Of a stretch of DNA of 64,000 bases, positions 47,003-57,074 are shown in pieces (positions within the stretch are counted from its first letter, which is position 1; each line of letters opens with the position of its first letter). The DNA lies in the NCBI RefSeq assembly GCF_002079055.1, contig NC_047491.1, positions 434,001 through 498,000 of the forward strand. The letters are read 5' to 3'. Made by a program: the position numbers and the translations under genes. The notes below the pieces were generated by a model that saw nothing but the letters and a program-made list of their open reading frames with translations, made no database searches and was not told the origin of the DNA. Origin of the DNA: Saccharomyces paradoxus. Taxonomy: Eukaryota; Ascomycota; Saccharomycetes; Saccharomycetales; Saccharomycetaceae.

Positions 47003-49408
47003 ATGGCCAGAAGTAGAAAGAATTCGTTGGTCCGGAACATTGCTTCTCACCCGACTATATCAGAAGCTCAGACCGTCGTAGGTTTGCTAGACGATTCGTA
47101 CCTTTTTGATAAGCTGAAGAAGCTGTCTACGGCTGTAGAGAATTCTGATAGCTTGCAAAGTACTGATATTTCGGAAGGCCGTTCAGAGATTCATGAGCCC
47201 GAAGCAACATCTTCTATGGATGCGAAGAAGACACACAAGTACTCGTATTATACTACCTACTTGGACCAGTTAAACATTAAGATAGACGAATATAAAGTTG
47301 TTCTGGACCAAACACGCCAGGTAAACGATCAATTGGACAGTTCCATCGAAAAATTTCGGAAAATCTCCCGGGATACCGGGGCTTTCATTGAAGAAACCAG
47401 GGCGATCTATGAAAAGCAGTCTAAACTAAGCAATCTGACCGAGACAATCCCCAGAACTCTCCATTATTTTGAAGTGCTGGACCCTATAATGCGCCGATTA
47501 AACCATGCCAGTTCTCCTGCCATTGTTAAGAAGGGCTCTTTCACGACGATGTTGGCAACTATCGACGAGTCTCTTCAATTTTTGGATGAGAATAGTGAGC
47601 TCAAAGATGCAGCAGCTTACAGAATCAAGTTCAAACAATGTTTAATCAGAGCCTGTGAATTGATATCCCACTTTTTAAATAATCTGTTGAAGCAAACAAA
47701 TAGAGAAATTTTGGATAAAACTAAAAACAAAAACTTGTCAACTGGATTGCCATCGAGTACAAGAGACGCCTTCTTGTATAGTAAATTCTACACCATAGCT
47801 GATAGTTTCAAAATTCAGGTGTCGGAGATTGTTAAAAGAAGCAATGATAAGGCTTATAATAAGTATCACGATGAACTGAATTCCATTCTTTACGAGTGTT
47901 TCAATCACTATTTCCAAACGCGTTTGAGACTGTTAACTCCGGTTATTTGGTCACATATTGATGAGATTATTGTTAAAGATAAAGACCAAGGCTTAGTTAA
48001 ATTCATTCAAGACGGCAAAGCTTATTTTCAGCAGTTATGCGCGGATGAATACAAGCTTTTCGTTGAATTTTTCCCTGAAAAGGAATGTCGTTTCAAGATC
48101 AACCAATGGTTCTTACAATTATGTGAACCGCTTTACGATTCCATAAGGGTTAGGGTCTTAAAAGAGACAGATATTTGTACTTTGTGTGACTCAGTAACTT
48201 TGTTTGCCCCATACTATGAATTTGAAGAAGGTTCAGAAGAATACTTGAAGCAATTTACCGACATTCAATACGATAAACTGTTCGAACCGATTGTCCAAAA
48301 AGTGCAAGCTAGATTGATCTTAAGAGTCCAAATATATGTCCAACAGAATATATTAAGCTATAGGCCTACAAGGGATGTCTTCATGATTTCAAATAGAAGG
48401 GGAAAATCGAAGACCAGTTCAGATGGGGACAATGAAAGTGCTGCTAGTAGTAATGACAGTCCAGATCGCTTGTTAGAATCCTATTTATCCTCTTTCAAAA
48501 ATAGAAACATGTTGTCTATTTCCTCTAATGATATAGACGATAAGTATATCAATTCGGAAGAATCTGCTGCCAAAATTTCACAGTTGCAAACATATTATCC
48601 GCCCTTGTTGAAGACTCTGGCTTTATTATCCAAAATTTATGAAATGATCAATTCTGTGGTATTTGATGATTTGGCTCACCATATTGTCCACGACTGCATT
48701 GTATCCTTAAGGAACGCTTATGACATGGTAATTAAATCATCAGCGGGAAAAACTGATTTTAACAACTTAGATATTTCATTGGCGTACTTGAAAAATTTAT
48801 TGATGTTACGTGATTCCATACAGAACTTTAATATTCAATATACAGTTAATGAAACTTATCTAGATTTTTCTGGCGTTGAGGGGTTCTTTAAATCACTTAA
48901 AGAAAATGGTAGAAATGTCTTGAAGAAAACAAAGTCATCTTCGATGCTGACCCTGGCAAGAGAGCTGGTTCCAAAAGTTGTGAACAATATGGTAGACGCA
49001 CGTACAGAACTAATATCTGAATTGAGAAATGTCATTAAGGATTTTACTGAAAACACTTCTTTGGAGCTTATTGATGACACTTTAGATATCAAGAGTAATG
49101 AAGATCTATTGAGCAAAAACGTAAAACTAAGAGAAAATATAAAGGCCAGATTACCAAGAATATATGAGCAGATATTAAATTATATTGACGACCAAGATAT
49201 TGTTACTAATCTATTAGACGCTGTGCAAGAGTTAATTACACAATCTTATTCCAAATATTATGAAACTATAACCGAATTGGCAGAAAATGGAAAGTTGGCC
49301 AAGAACCAAGTCGCCGACGTTATGTATTTGGACGTCTTCACAGATTTTTTTGCCAAAGAAGTAACAGATCTTTTAAGAAACGGTGGTATGGATGCTGAAA
49401 CAAAATAA
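47003..49408 (+). CDS. COG3: Conserved oligomeric Golgi complex subunit Cog3 (Sec34)
   Basis: 801 residues from the ATG at 47003, the S. cerevisiae length. It is an essential lobe-A subunit of the COG tether for retrograde intra-Golgi transport. An N-terminal amphipathic/coiled-coil part (about residues 85-140) is followed by the helical-rod Sec34 domain. An acidic Ser/Asn-rich insertion near residues 475-515 is the most variable part. The frame stops before the tRNA-Glu gene. Confidence 0.97.
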   Translation: MARSRKNSLVRNIASHPTISEAQTVVGLLDDSYLFDKLKKLSTAVENSDSLQSTDISEGRSEIHEPEATSSMDAKKTHKYSYYTTYLDQLNIKIDEYKVVLDQTRQVNDQLDSSIEKFRKISRDTGAFIEETRAIYEKQSKLSNLTETIPRTLHYFEVLDPIMRRLNHASSPAIVKKGSFTTMLATIDESLQFLDENSELKDAAAYRIKFKQCLIRACELISHFLNNLLKQTNREILDKTKNKNLSTGLPSSTRDAFLYSKFYTIADSFKIQVSEIVKRSNDKAYNKYHDELNSILYECFNHYFQTRLRLLTPVIWSHIDEIIVKDKDQGLVKFIQDGKAYFQQLCADEYKLFVEFFPEKECRFKINQWFLQLCEPLYDSIRVRVLKETDICTLCDSVTLFAPYYEFEEGSEEYLKQFTDIQYDKLFEPIVQKVQARLILRVQIYVQQNILSYRPTRDVFMISNRRGKSKTSSDGDNESAASSNDSPDRLLESYLSSFKNRNMLSISSNDIDDKYINSEESAAKISQLQTYYPPLLKTLALLSKIYEMINSVVFDDLAHHIVHDCIVSLRNAYDMVIKSSAGKTDFNNLDISLAYLKNLLMLRDSIQNFNIQYTVNETYLDFSGVEGFFKSLKENGRNVLKKTKSSSMLTLARELVPKVVNNMVDARTELISELRNVIKDFTENTSLELIDDTLDIKSNEDLLSKNVKLRENIKARLPRIYEQILNYIDDQDIVTNLLDAVQELITQSYSKYYETITELAENGKLAKNQVADVMYLDVFTDFFAKEVTDLLRNGGMDAETK

Positions 49409-49538
49409 CCTTATGTATACTTTTGGTAATTTTCGTACATACGTAAATCTGATAGTAGCAAAATATATAATACATGGCGGAAAAAATATGCTCTGGAAGC
49501 TCTGAACGAGAGCGCTCTTCAAAAGAAGAAAATTACTA

Positions 49539-49610
49539 CTCCGATACGGGGAGTCGAACCCCGGTCTCCACGGTGAAAGCGTGATGTGATAGCCGTTACA
49601 CTATATCGGA
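49539..49610 (-). tRNA. tE(UUC): tRNA-Glu(UUC)
   Basis: A 72-nt intron-less tRNA. The acceptor TCCGATA pairs with TATCGGA, the discriminator is G, the anticodon loop reads CTTTCACCG (anticodon TTC) and the B box is GGTTCGACTCC. No LTR is recognisable nearby, unlike the other tRNA genes except the second tRNA-Val. Confidence 0.97.
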
Positions 49611-50627
49611 TCCAATTTATGGAATGTTTTGGTGCCTAGAATATACTAAGTTCTGTAAGCATTAACGATTTTGTCGCCGCGAAGCGCAAGCAATTACTTG
49701 AAATAATAATTTCCAATGCGAATTAAAACACACTACCAAAAGTAACGATCACAACTAATATATATGAAGAGTGGTGTCTCGCGGAACGACAATGCACATC
49801 GGTATATGAAAACAGAACAACGGGAGAATTAGGTTTTAGATTTGAAGTTGCTTTAACATTTTGATAGGTAAGTTTGCCAGGTGACGGATATCTGGGGGAG
49901 ATGAGCCGACCTGTAGCATATGTACTACTTTTCATACGTATCTTCAATCCAGCGAAATGCATTGGCGTCAAACTTATTTCTTATCACCCTAGTTCAATGT
50001 AACAACTCATAACTTTATGTAGAGAAATTTTTCAAGGTAACTCTTTGATCAATAACCCTTTAACTTTGTCTTGCACCGCTGCTGAATAGCTCGTTTATAT
50101 TTCTGTTATTTATCATTGGGTATAATGATATATAAACCTATATTGGGCATTCATAAGTCACAATGTAAACACTTATATTAGTACTACAGTTACTTGTGTT
50201 AAACCACATCTCAACATTTTTGCCGCAGCATTATTTGCTTTACATTATTGAAATAGTATATAATTCGATCAGCTCATATCAGCGTGACTATATTCGTTAA
50301 AAAGGTTATTTATTAGTTTCTGAGTTTCCCGGACTAATCAAGAATCCACTAATAAAACTCTATTAAGATACTTAGATAATTCTTCGAGGAAATCTTATGC
50401 GCCGTTTTAACAGAGGGTGGCACCTTAACTATAAATTTTGACCGCTGCAAATATTTCAATGTCATAAAAATAGATAGAAAATAGACTATAAAATAAACCT
50501 GTATGACAATTATCTAAAATTTAATAAGTATTTAATTCACGTGAAAAAGTTCGATGCATATAAAATAAAGTAGAATATATAAACAGATACAACAGAGTCT
50601 CAAGAAAGAAAAAAACTTGATAACCCG
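49611..50627. other. Intergenic region tRNA-Glu / YER158C, one unassigned small ORF
   Basis: 1017 bp. The only frame of note is 49723-49962 on the minus strand (79 codons from an ATG), rich in Ser, Tyr, His and Arg and without a recognised domain. I do not call it a gene. The rest is AT-rich with no feature that I can name. Confidence 0.45.
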
Positions 50628-52298
50628 TTATAAGTAGTAATGTGTATACCTAGCGCTATCCTGGTGAACGCGCATTTCCTTTCTTTTGAACTCATTCACC
50701 TCCAATTTGATTTCAATATTTGATATGTTTTTAGTGGATGAGAGGTTGTTACCGACAAAAGTAGAAGGATTAGCAATGTCCTGGCTCTTTACTTTAGAGA
50801 AATTATTCAAAAAGGTATTGTCACATCTGCAATAGTCCACAGCGGACCACGTATCGTTTACATATATCTCTTCCGCAAAGCGCAAGGATTTGACGGTATT
50901 TTTGGATTTTGATGACCCTGAAGAAGGTGCCGGTGTTGGTGAAGAAGAAGATATGGATTGCATTGGTCCACGAGAAACCAATGACGACGAGGACGACGAA
51001 GAGGGTACTGGTGATGATGTTGAAGAGTTGATGAAGGAAGAATTGGCTGCGTCCGCGGTGGTAGAAAGAGAAGATGGCACAGACGCGGTCAAAGGTAATT
51101 TATTTAAATATACGGTAGACCATTCATCCTGCAAACGCTTCAGGAAAACGGTGTTTTTTTCCTCTGGAGCAATATCTTCACTAGACGAATCTTGGTTACG
51201 GTAGTATAACTTTGTAGTTCGCTTATCAGACAGGGTAGGTCTGTTTGGTGATCTAGGGGGTGGGAGAACCGGTATTTTGTTACCGTCTCCGAGTGCATTC
51301 AATTCTTGAACTATATCAGAGTCCCTAATTAAAGGTAAAGCTGTTTCTTGATTGTTAACGATAGAAAAACTCTGTTTTGTAATTTCAACCGGTTGTTCGA
51401 GAGACGTTATTGGTTCAGGTACAACTCTCTCTGGATTTTTCCTTTTCTGCTTTGTTTTGTTATTTTCTTCTATAGTATCTGTGGACTTTGATGACTTGGA
51501 AGACCAAATTTTCCTGAAAAAACGAGAAATCTTTTTGGAATTTGATCTAATTGCTTTTGGAGACTCTGATTCAGCATTCTGATCGGCACCAATAACATTT
51601 GTTTGCTTGGGAGAACGATTAGTCGTGCCAGTGGCGATGGAATGGTTATCTATCGAAGATGAGCCTCCAGCCTGCGTCAAAGGCAACGATGAAGTAGAGG
51701 GGGAGTTAGGAAGAGCTGAAGAAGATGGCGGAAACCTTGCTATCTGGTTTCTTGGCGTGAAGTTCTCACCATTGGGAAATTGAAAAGCAGTCTTCATTTG
51801 CTTCCTTTGTAGTTGGAAAGGAGTAAGCTCCTTCCTAACACGTGGGTTTGAATAGGTAGGTGGGGACGATCGGAGGCTATAGCGACTACCGGAATATTTT
51901 TCGGGAATGGTCATTAAAGAGTGACGCCTGGACGAGTTTGGCCTACAATGGTATTGTGGGAGCACACTGTGATCTGTGGCACAATGGTTGTTCATGTTAT
52001 CGTAGGGAGAGGAACGGTTTTTAGTCGATGGCAAAGACGAAGTCGACGAGGAAGCAAAGTTAGGTTTATTGTACTGGCGCATCGGCGCACCTTTAGCTTT
52101 GTTTTCTGATCTACTAGCCACGAGGGTAGAGTGCCTTCTTGAGACGGTGGCATCCGGTATATAGAACAGATCTATCGTAGACGCAGATCTAGCGCCCACA
52201 GCCCTAGGAATATTCAAAGAATCTCTCCTTGAAGAAGCGAGTGTGTGAAAATCATTACCATGTAAACTCCTCCTCGAGGAAGAACCCTGCTGTATCAT
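50628..52298 (-). CDS. YER158C: Afr1-related protein of unknown function
   Basis: 556 residues, about 17 fewer than I recall for S. cerevisiae YER158C (573). It is a paralogue of Afr1, which regulates the mating-factor receptor and mating projection and targets the phosphatase Glc7. Mostly disordered and rich in Ser, Pro and Arg, with many RRxS-type motifs in the N-terminal part (RRHS, RRDS). The conserved C-terminal block contains KSLRFAEEIYVNDTW; Lys470-Ser-Leu-Arg-Phe474 resembles the RVxF motif that binds PP1/Glc7. The role is inferred from the paralogue. Confidence 0.9.
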   Translation of the reverse strand: MIQQGSSSRRSLHGNDFHTLASSRRDSLNIPRAVGARSASTIDLFYIPDATVSRRHSTLVASRSENKAKGAPMRQYNKPNFASSSTSSLPSTKNRSSPYDNMNNHCATDHSVLPQYHCRPNSSRRHSLMTIPEKYSGSRYSLRSSPPTYSNPRVRKELTPFQLQRKQMKTAFQFPNGENFTPRNQIARFPPSSSALPNSPSTSSLPLTQAGGSSSIDNHSIATGTTNRSPKQTNVIGADQNAESESPKAIRSNSKKISRFFRKIWSSKSSKSTDTIEENNKTKQKRKNPERVVPEPITSLEQPVEITKQSFSIVNNQETALPLIRDSDIVQELNALGDGNKIPVLPPPRSPNRPTLSDKRTTKLYYRNQDSSSEDIAPEEKNTVFLKRLQDEWSTVYLNKLPLTASVPSSLSTTADAANSSFINSSTSSPVPSSSSSSSLVSRGPMQSISSSSPTPAPSSGSSKSKNTVKSLRFAEEIYVNDTWSAVDYCRCDNTFLNNFSKVKSQDIANPSTFVGNNLSSTKNISNIEIKLEVNEFKRKEMRVHQDSARYTHYYL

Positions 52299-53235
52299 GC
52301 TAATCCAGAGTGAGTGAAAGTAATAGCGAGTGGTTGTGGCTATGTGTTTAGCCTGATAAAATGGATTCTATTGTTTCAGCACCAAAAAAAAAAAAATAAT
52401 AATAATAATATAATGATAAACAAGTATTTTGCCGTAGCTCTCCTTCGGTTTCTTGGTGATGAATGTAAACAGATTACTGTATATAGAGCAACGGTACAGA
52501 AAGGTGAAGTCAAGTACAAATGAAAAACAAATACAAAAGGAGCAAGCTTGTATTATATTTCAAAGTGCGTATTTTTGAGGTATTAATATCAAGTAATTAC
52601 CAAAAGCAAGAAGCCAACAACCAGACCGCTTAGGCTAGCATATCAGTGTAATTTACAACTATGCTTTCTTTGGTGTCTCGAACGCAACGCGGTGCGAATT
52701 ACGAGAACCTTAACGATTTTTCACGCTCCCTCCTTCCGCTGCTGCAAGAATCCTCGAGCTAGCCCTTCGTCCGCTTCCTTTGGCACTTGAAAGAAAATTT
52801 AGCTTTTCTTTTTCCTCATTTTTTTTTGTCTTTCCATTGTAGGCACAGCTAGAAAGATGCTTACTGGATGGGACACCTAAAAATCTTAATTAAGGGGCCA
52901 CAGACAGTAGCGCAGCACCTCGTTTCTGAATCGTATAGGAGGCTGAGCACCCTCACACCCCCCTGCGGGACTCACTCCGGGGATCGTACGGGGTGATGCA
53001 TGCCTATTCTTAAACCTTAAGAATAGCGTTAATTTTTTCCTAAACAGGAATACACACATACTGGTAGCATGTAACTGTAGAGAAAGCTACAGATTACATA
53101 GGTCGCGCCGGTTGTGGTTGATACGTACGTGGTTACGCTTCGTCCTTGATAATAAAGTATAATATATATATATATATACCTACGTATATATATAGATTTG
53201 GTTTTATATTACATTACGTTACATCGTTGTTATGC
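52299..53235. other. Long YER158C promoter region / BUR6 3' side
   Basis: 937 bp. It holds a poly-A plus (TAA)n tract at about 52384-52410, a CCCCT stress element in the C-rich run near 52960, a perfect 10-bp inverted repeat at 53004-53026, and an (AT)n tract at 53162-53178 just beyond the BUR6 stop. No supported gene. Confidence 0.55.
53004..53026. repeat. Perfect 10-bp inverted repeat
   Basis: CTATTCTTAA, spacer ACC, TTAAGAATAG. It lies 210 bp beyond the BUR6 stop and about 700 bp upstream of YER158C. On either strand it could form a hairpin in a transcript end. Confidence 0.8.
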
Positions 53236-53664
53236 TTAGGCACTCTCTTCCTCTGCCTGTGTTTGACCTTCCTCTGCACACAAACCTTCCCTTAGGAAAT
53301 CGAATTTTTCATCGTTTAAGATTGTTTTTTTTAATATTTCGGCGGTTATTCTCTTGGTTCCTTGTCCTCTTGCAGTTTCCCCGCTTTTTTTCACCAATAA
53401 CGCTATAAAAAACTCTAGTGACCTGCCCGCTATTACTGGCGTGGCTTGTGAAACTTTTCCTATATCGTCGTCGGTTTGCATTATTTTTTTTACCTTGGCG
53501 GGTGGAAAGTGTGTTTTTATTCTGTCGAATACACCACCTAGCTCGGTATTGTTATTCGACTTGGTGTTCATATTAGCTACTGGACTCCCTCCAGCATCAA
53601 GTGATACCTCATGCTCAGGTTTTATTGGTGGTAGCTGTGTTGTAACTGGTACTTGATCCGTCAT
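53236..53664 (-). CDS. BUR6: Bur6, NC2-alpha subunit of negative cofactor 2
   Basis: 142 residues, the S. cerevisiae length. It has an H2A-like histone fold (about residues 45-130, DRIKTHFPPAKVKKIMQ to FDFLREGL). It pairs with Ncb2 (NC2-beta) and clamps TBP on DNA to repress or redirect Pol II initiation. Its target TBP (SPT15) is in the same window. The N-terminal tail, before the fold, differs from S288C at several positions while the fold is nearly unchanged. Confidence 0.97.
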   Translation of the reverse strand: MTDQVPVTTQLPPIKPEHEVSLDAGGSPVANMNTKSNNNTELGGVFDRIKTHFPPAKVKKIMQTDDDIGKVSQATPVIAGRSLEFFIALLVKKSGETARGQGTKRITAEILKKTILNDEKFDFLREGLCAEEGQTQAEEESA

Positions 53665-54051
53665 TCAGAATGTGATGATCGCTGTTTTGGTTGTTTTCGT
53701 ACAATTTTTTTTTCGTGTCGTGCTTTGTTTCCGTTTTTGGTTTTGATACCCCAAAATAAATAATCCCCTTTTGTATACGGTTTTTCTTTTGCCTGCCTTT
53801 TTATTTCTCAACGCATTGCCCTTTTTTTCGCAAATACATGTGTTTTAAGGGTAATGGAAAAATATCACGCTACCGGACCAAAAAAAAAAAATTTAATTCG
53901 GCTTGGAAAATTCTTCTCCTTAAATACAAAAAGATTCTTTCTAGTAGAATGTCATAATACACGAGTAGTTAAAAACACAGAAAATATAAAAGAACAAGTG
54001 TGCTTGATAAATACCGGGTAATAGTTCTGGAAGGGCTCAAAAAAATTAATC
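53665..54051. other. BUR6 promoter / tRNA-Arg 3' side
   Basis: 387 bp, T-rich next to the BUR6 start and with an A12 run near 53880. No gene or specific factor site recognised. Confidence 0.45.
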
Positions 54052-54124
54052 CTTCCCCGCCAGGACTTGAACCTGGAATCTTCTGGTTCGTAGCCAGACG
54101 CCGTGACCATTGGGCCACGAGGAA
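54052..54124 (-). tRNA. tR(ACG): tRNA-Arg(ACG)
   Basis: A 73-nt intron-less tRNA. The acceptor TTCCTCG pairs with CGGGGAA, the discriminator is G, the anticodon loop reads GCTACGAAC (anticodon ACG) and the B box is GGTTCAAGTCC. An LTR cluster starts 125 bp upstream. Confidence 0.97.
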
Positions 54125-54249
54125 TAGGATCTTTAACAAATCAGTTATATAGTACCTTTTTTGTTCAATTTATTTAAAGAAACTTCACCGTTGCTTGAAT
54201 CCCTTGGACTGACTTGTATGGGTTGGGGGTGAGATTTAAGTGAATAATT

Positions 54250-54372
54250 TGAGATCTGGGTGAATAATTAGATAATTGTTGGGATTGAATTGTTACTAAA
54301 GGCTATAATATTAGGTATAGAGAATATACTCGAAGTTCTCCTCGAGGATATAGGAATCCACAAAAGGGAATC
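54250..54372 (-). mobile_element. Delta LTR 3' part, joined to a tau
   Basis: Minus-strand delta from ...TCTCA (54250) through cctcgaggatataggaa and ending at gggaatc (54372), where tau begins. The remaining 5' part of this delta is not found after the tau, so the locus has lost sequence. In the S288C reference, a Ty1 (YER160C) lies between BUR6 and SPT2; here there are only LTRs. Confidence 0.85.
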
Positions 54373-54745
54373 TGTTGGAACGAGTAGTAATTAATAGTGA
54401 CATGTGTTGCTATGGTAACAATATAAATGCTTACATCGTATATTAATGTACACCTCGTATACGTTTAAGTGTGATTGCACCTTTTGCAGAAGGAATGTTA
54501 AACAAGAAGCTCAGACAATACTGAAGCTGTGTTAAAGATCTTTTAGTTGGACATGATATGGTAGGTACATATATGAGGAATATGAGTCGTCACATATATG
54601 TATAGTAACTACCGAATCACCATTATATTGGTCATAATTAATATGACCAATCGGCGTGTGTTTTATATACCTCTCTTATATAGTATAAGAAGATCTGCTT
54701 TTATCCTTAATTATTATTACAACCTAACTACTAGTTACCAATACA
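54373..54745 (+). mobile_element. Tau (Ty4) solo LTR, well preserved
   Basis: Starts TGTTGGAACGAGTAG and ends near ...ctagttaccaataca, about 373 bp against 371 usual for tau. It contains attggtcataattaatatga and the gtataagaagatctgc tail. It is the best-preserved tau in the window and served as the reference for calling the older ones. The flanking 5-mers do not match. Confidence 0.88.
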
Positions 54746-54960
54746 TACCGTAGAGGCTAATTTCTATTCTGTAATTTTATTTTCGTTTTGGACTAAACTA
54801 GCCCAGATTTGCTTCTAATAAAGTTTATGATCTCTTGAATCTCGTCTAACTGGCTCATAATTTATCTTCTCTTTCAGCATCTTATATAATAGCATCCTAC
54901 TAATATGAAAAATATATATATCCTGCTATACCAGTATAAGGTCGACACGACAGTTGGTTC

Positions 54961-55266
54961 TATTGGAAAAGGTATCAACTATCATGTATTGACTAATATT
55001 AATATTACTGGTATATTATCGTATACGGTGTAAGAAGATAACATAAAGATTGAGAAACAGTTATCAGATTTAACGGAAGCTGGGACACAAGGATTGATAA
55101 TGTAATAAGATAATGAATGACAACATATAAAAAGAAAGAAAATAATATTATTATGTAAAATTGTTGATTCCCTCTTATGGACTTCTAGTATATTCTGTAT
55201 ACCGAATATTATAGCCTTATCGACAAGGGAATTCCAACAGTCATCTCAATATTCATCTATTTCTCA
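54961..55266 (+). mobile_element. Older solo delta LTR (different sub-type)
   Basis: Plus-strand delta from TATTGGAAAAGGTATCAACT (54961; the expected first base group is slightly changed) to ...ATTTCTCA (55266), about 306 bp. The 5' part, with its atcaactatcatgtattgac segment, is of the sub-type I associate with Ty2-like and hybrid deltas, unlike the deltas at the left end of the window. Confidence 0.82.
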
Positions 55267-55795
55267 GATTTTTGTTTCTATAGAGAAATCTTTAATATCG
55301 AAAATACCACCATTTCTGTCATGCTGTTTGGTCTTTATGTTTAGTTTTATGAATTAATTTTTAAAAAAAATTGTTAGCAAAAAGTATATAGTGGCTGCGC
55401 CATTCTTTTTAGAAAAGACCTCAAATAAAGTTAAAGTGATACTGAGGGTGTAAATATCTTCCTTTGTCGACCAACCTCAATCGACGAGTTATAGGTTGCC
55501 ACTTTGTTTTGAAAAGAATACTAAAGGTTCGTTTTTATTTTTACATAGTAAAGTTTATAGAATTATCGGGGTTTGGAATAGATAAATGTTCTCACCCAAC
55601 TGATGCGTACCATCACTGCACGTTTGGAAATTGGACTGACAGACTGGATAAACAGAAAACGTCATTATAAAGGTATAAACATGAACGTAAGAGCTGAAAC
55701 AGTCACAATTTCTACCTCGAGATGGTTTGCAAACCCCATCTTCGACTTTATTAGTCGTTTCCAGGTCCATATATCAAAAAAGGCATCATTATGCC
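55267..55795. other. Intergenic delta / SPT2 3' side, nothing recognised
   Basis: 529 bp, AT-rich. Open frames here are short or run into SPT2 on the wrong strand. No gene, tRNA or LTR recognised. Confidence 0.5.
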
Positions 55796-56797
55796 CTAGC
55801 GGACACCCTTCTTACGACGTTTCTTCTCTTCTTCATGCTTTTTTAACCACGCTTCCTCACGTTTATCCTCTAATCTTGCCATTTTTCTTGCCATTTCTTC
55901 TTCTTCCAAGATTTCCATTTCATTGGCTTCCATATCGTCATCTTCAAGCTCATCGTAATCATATTCTGACCGCTTTTTGCCCCTATTAAACATTGCCCAA
56001 ATTTCGTCACGATCATACCCGGGACCATTAATATGCTTCGATTTGCTGTGGTAGCCTTCATCCTCATCATCTTCTATAAAATCATCCATATCGTTATCTT
56101 CTTCGTAATAGTCATCTTGGTACCTTGATTTCTGTTTTCTAAATTCCAGTTTTTCTTTTAATCTCCTATTAGGTTGGGCAAATCCATTGGTAGGCAAGTT
56201 GAGCCTCACTGGCTTGGGTGACTCAGAAGATTTTATGCTATTGCCTCTAGAAGGTGTTCCACGCAATGTCGCGCCAGGGGATGCTTTCTTTTGTAGCCTC
56301 TTCGAACTTTTAAAACCAGGCTTGTTAAAATGTGGGCGCTCCTTAGTTACAGGTTCCAGTGACTTAACTTTTGGAGGCTGTTTCTCATTATTTTCCGCTT
56401 GTTTCATTAGCTCTTCAAATGTCATCTTTTTGATAGGTTCAGGCTTCTTCCGCACAACTGGCTTGAGTGGTGCATGACTGGCTCCAATAGATCTCTTGAA
56501 CCTGATTCCAAGGCCACCTTCATCATCATCATTCCTCTCTGTTTTTTTCTTTTCAGATCCAGATGAGGTGCCACGTTTCCGTTTTACACCACTTTTTTTA
56601 GCCAAAGCACCATTCTTCAACAACTCCTGCCGCCTTAATTCCTTCAATCTCTTCACTGCAGGATCTTCGTCTCTTATGTAATTTTTAGGTAACAAAGAAT
56701 ATTCCTCGTCATTCTTTTTAGGTAATGGAGCTTGCACTTGGGCTTTCGATGCAGTCGTCGATTTTCGTATTTGGGAAAGCTTGGAAAGAAAACTCAT
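55796..56797 (-). CDS. SPT2: Spt2 (Sin1) histone chaperone
   Basis: 333 residues, the S. cerevisiae length. It is an HMG-like chromatin protein that binds H3-H4 and DNA, follows elongating Pol II and suppresses cryptic transcription. It is very rich in Lys/Arg/Glu. A long acidic stretch (around 225-250, EEDNDMDDFIEDDEDEG) precedes the C-terminal SPT2 domain (about 260-333, GPGYDRDEIWAMFNRGKKR to the basic end), which holds the H3-H4-binding part. Confidence 0.97.
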   Translation of the reverse strand: MSFLSKLSQIRKSTTASKAQVQAPLPKKNDEEYSLLPKNYIRDEDPAVKRLKELRRQELLKNGALAKKSGVKRKRGTSSGSEKKKTERNDDDEGGLGIRFKRSIGASHAPLKPVVRKKPEPIKKMTFEELMKQAENNEKQPPKVKSLEPVTKERPHFNKPGFKSSKRLQKKASPGATLRGTPSRGNSIKSSESPKPVRLNLPTNGFAQPNRRLKEKLEFRKQKSRYQDDYYEEDNDMDDFIEDDEDEGYHSKSKHINGPGYDRDEIWAMFNRGKKRSEYDYDELEDDDMEANEMEILEEEEMARKMARLEDKREEAWLKKHEEEKKRRKKGVR

Positions 56798-57074
56798 AAC
56801 TAAAATATTACACTTTGAATAGGACTCAAGTCCCTGTTCCCCTCATCAACTTATTTTCAAATTACACTATTTATTCTATTGTTTTCATATATTAATCTGT
56901 GGCACTTGTCCATTTGGAAATATCTTAGCTGAACAAAAATCATTCTAAACGAAAAAGTTTGAAGCCAGATAAGTTTCCATTTATTACAAAGTCTATGTAT
57001 ACAAAGTCCCTTACCTTAGTATTCTTTTGATAGAAACATACTTCCCTCGTAATCCAAACCGTTTCGGCTTCAAA

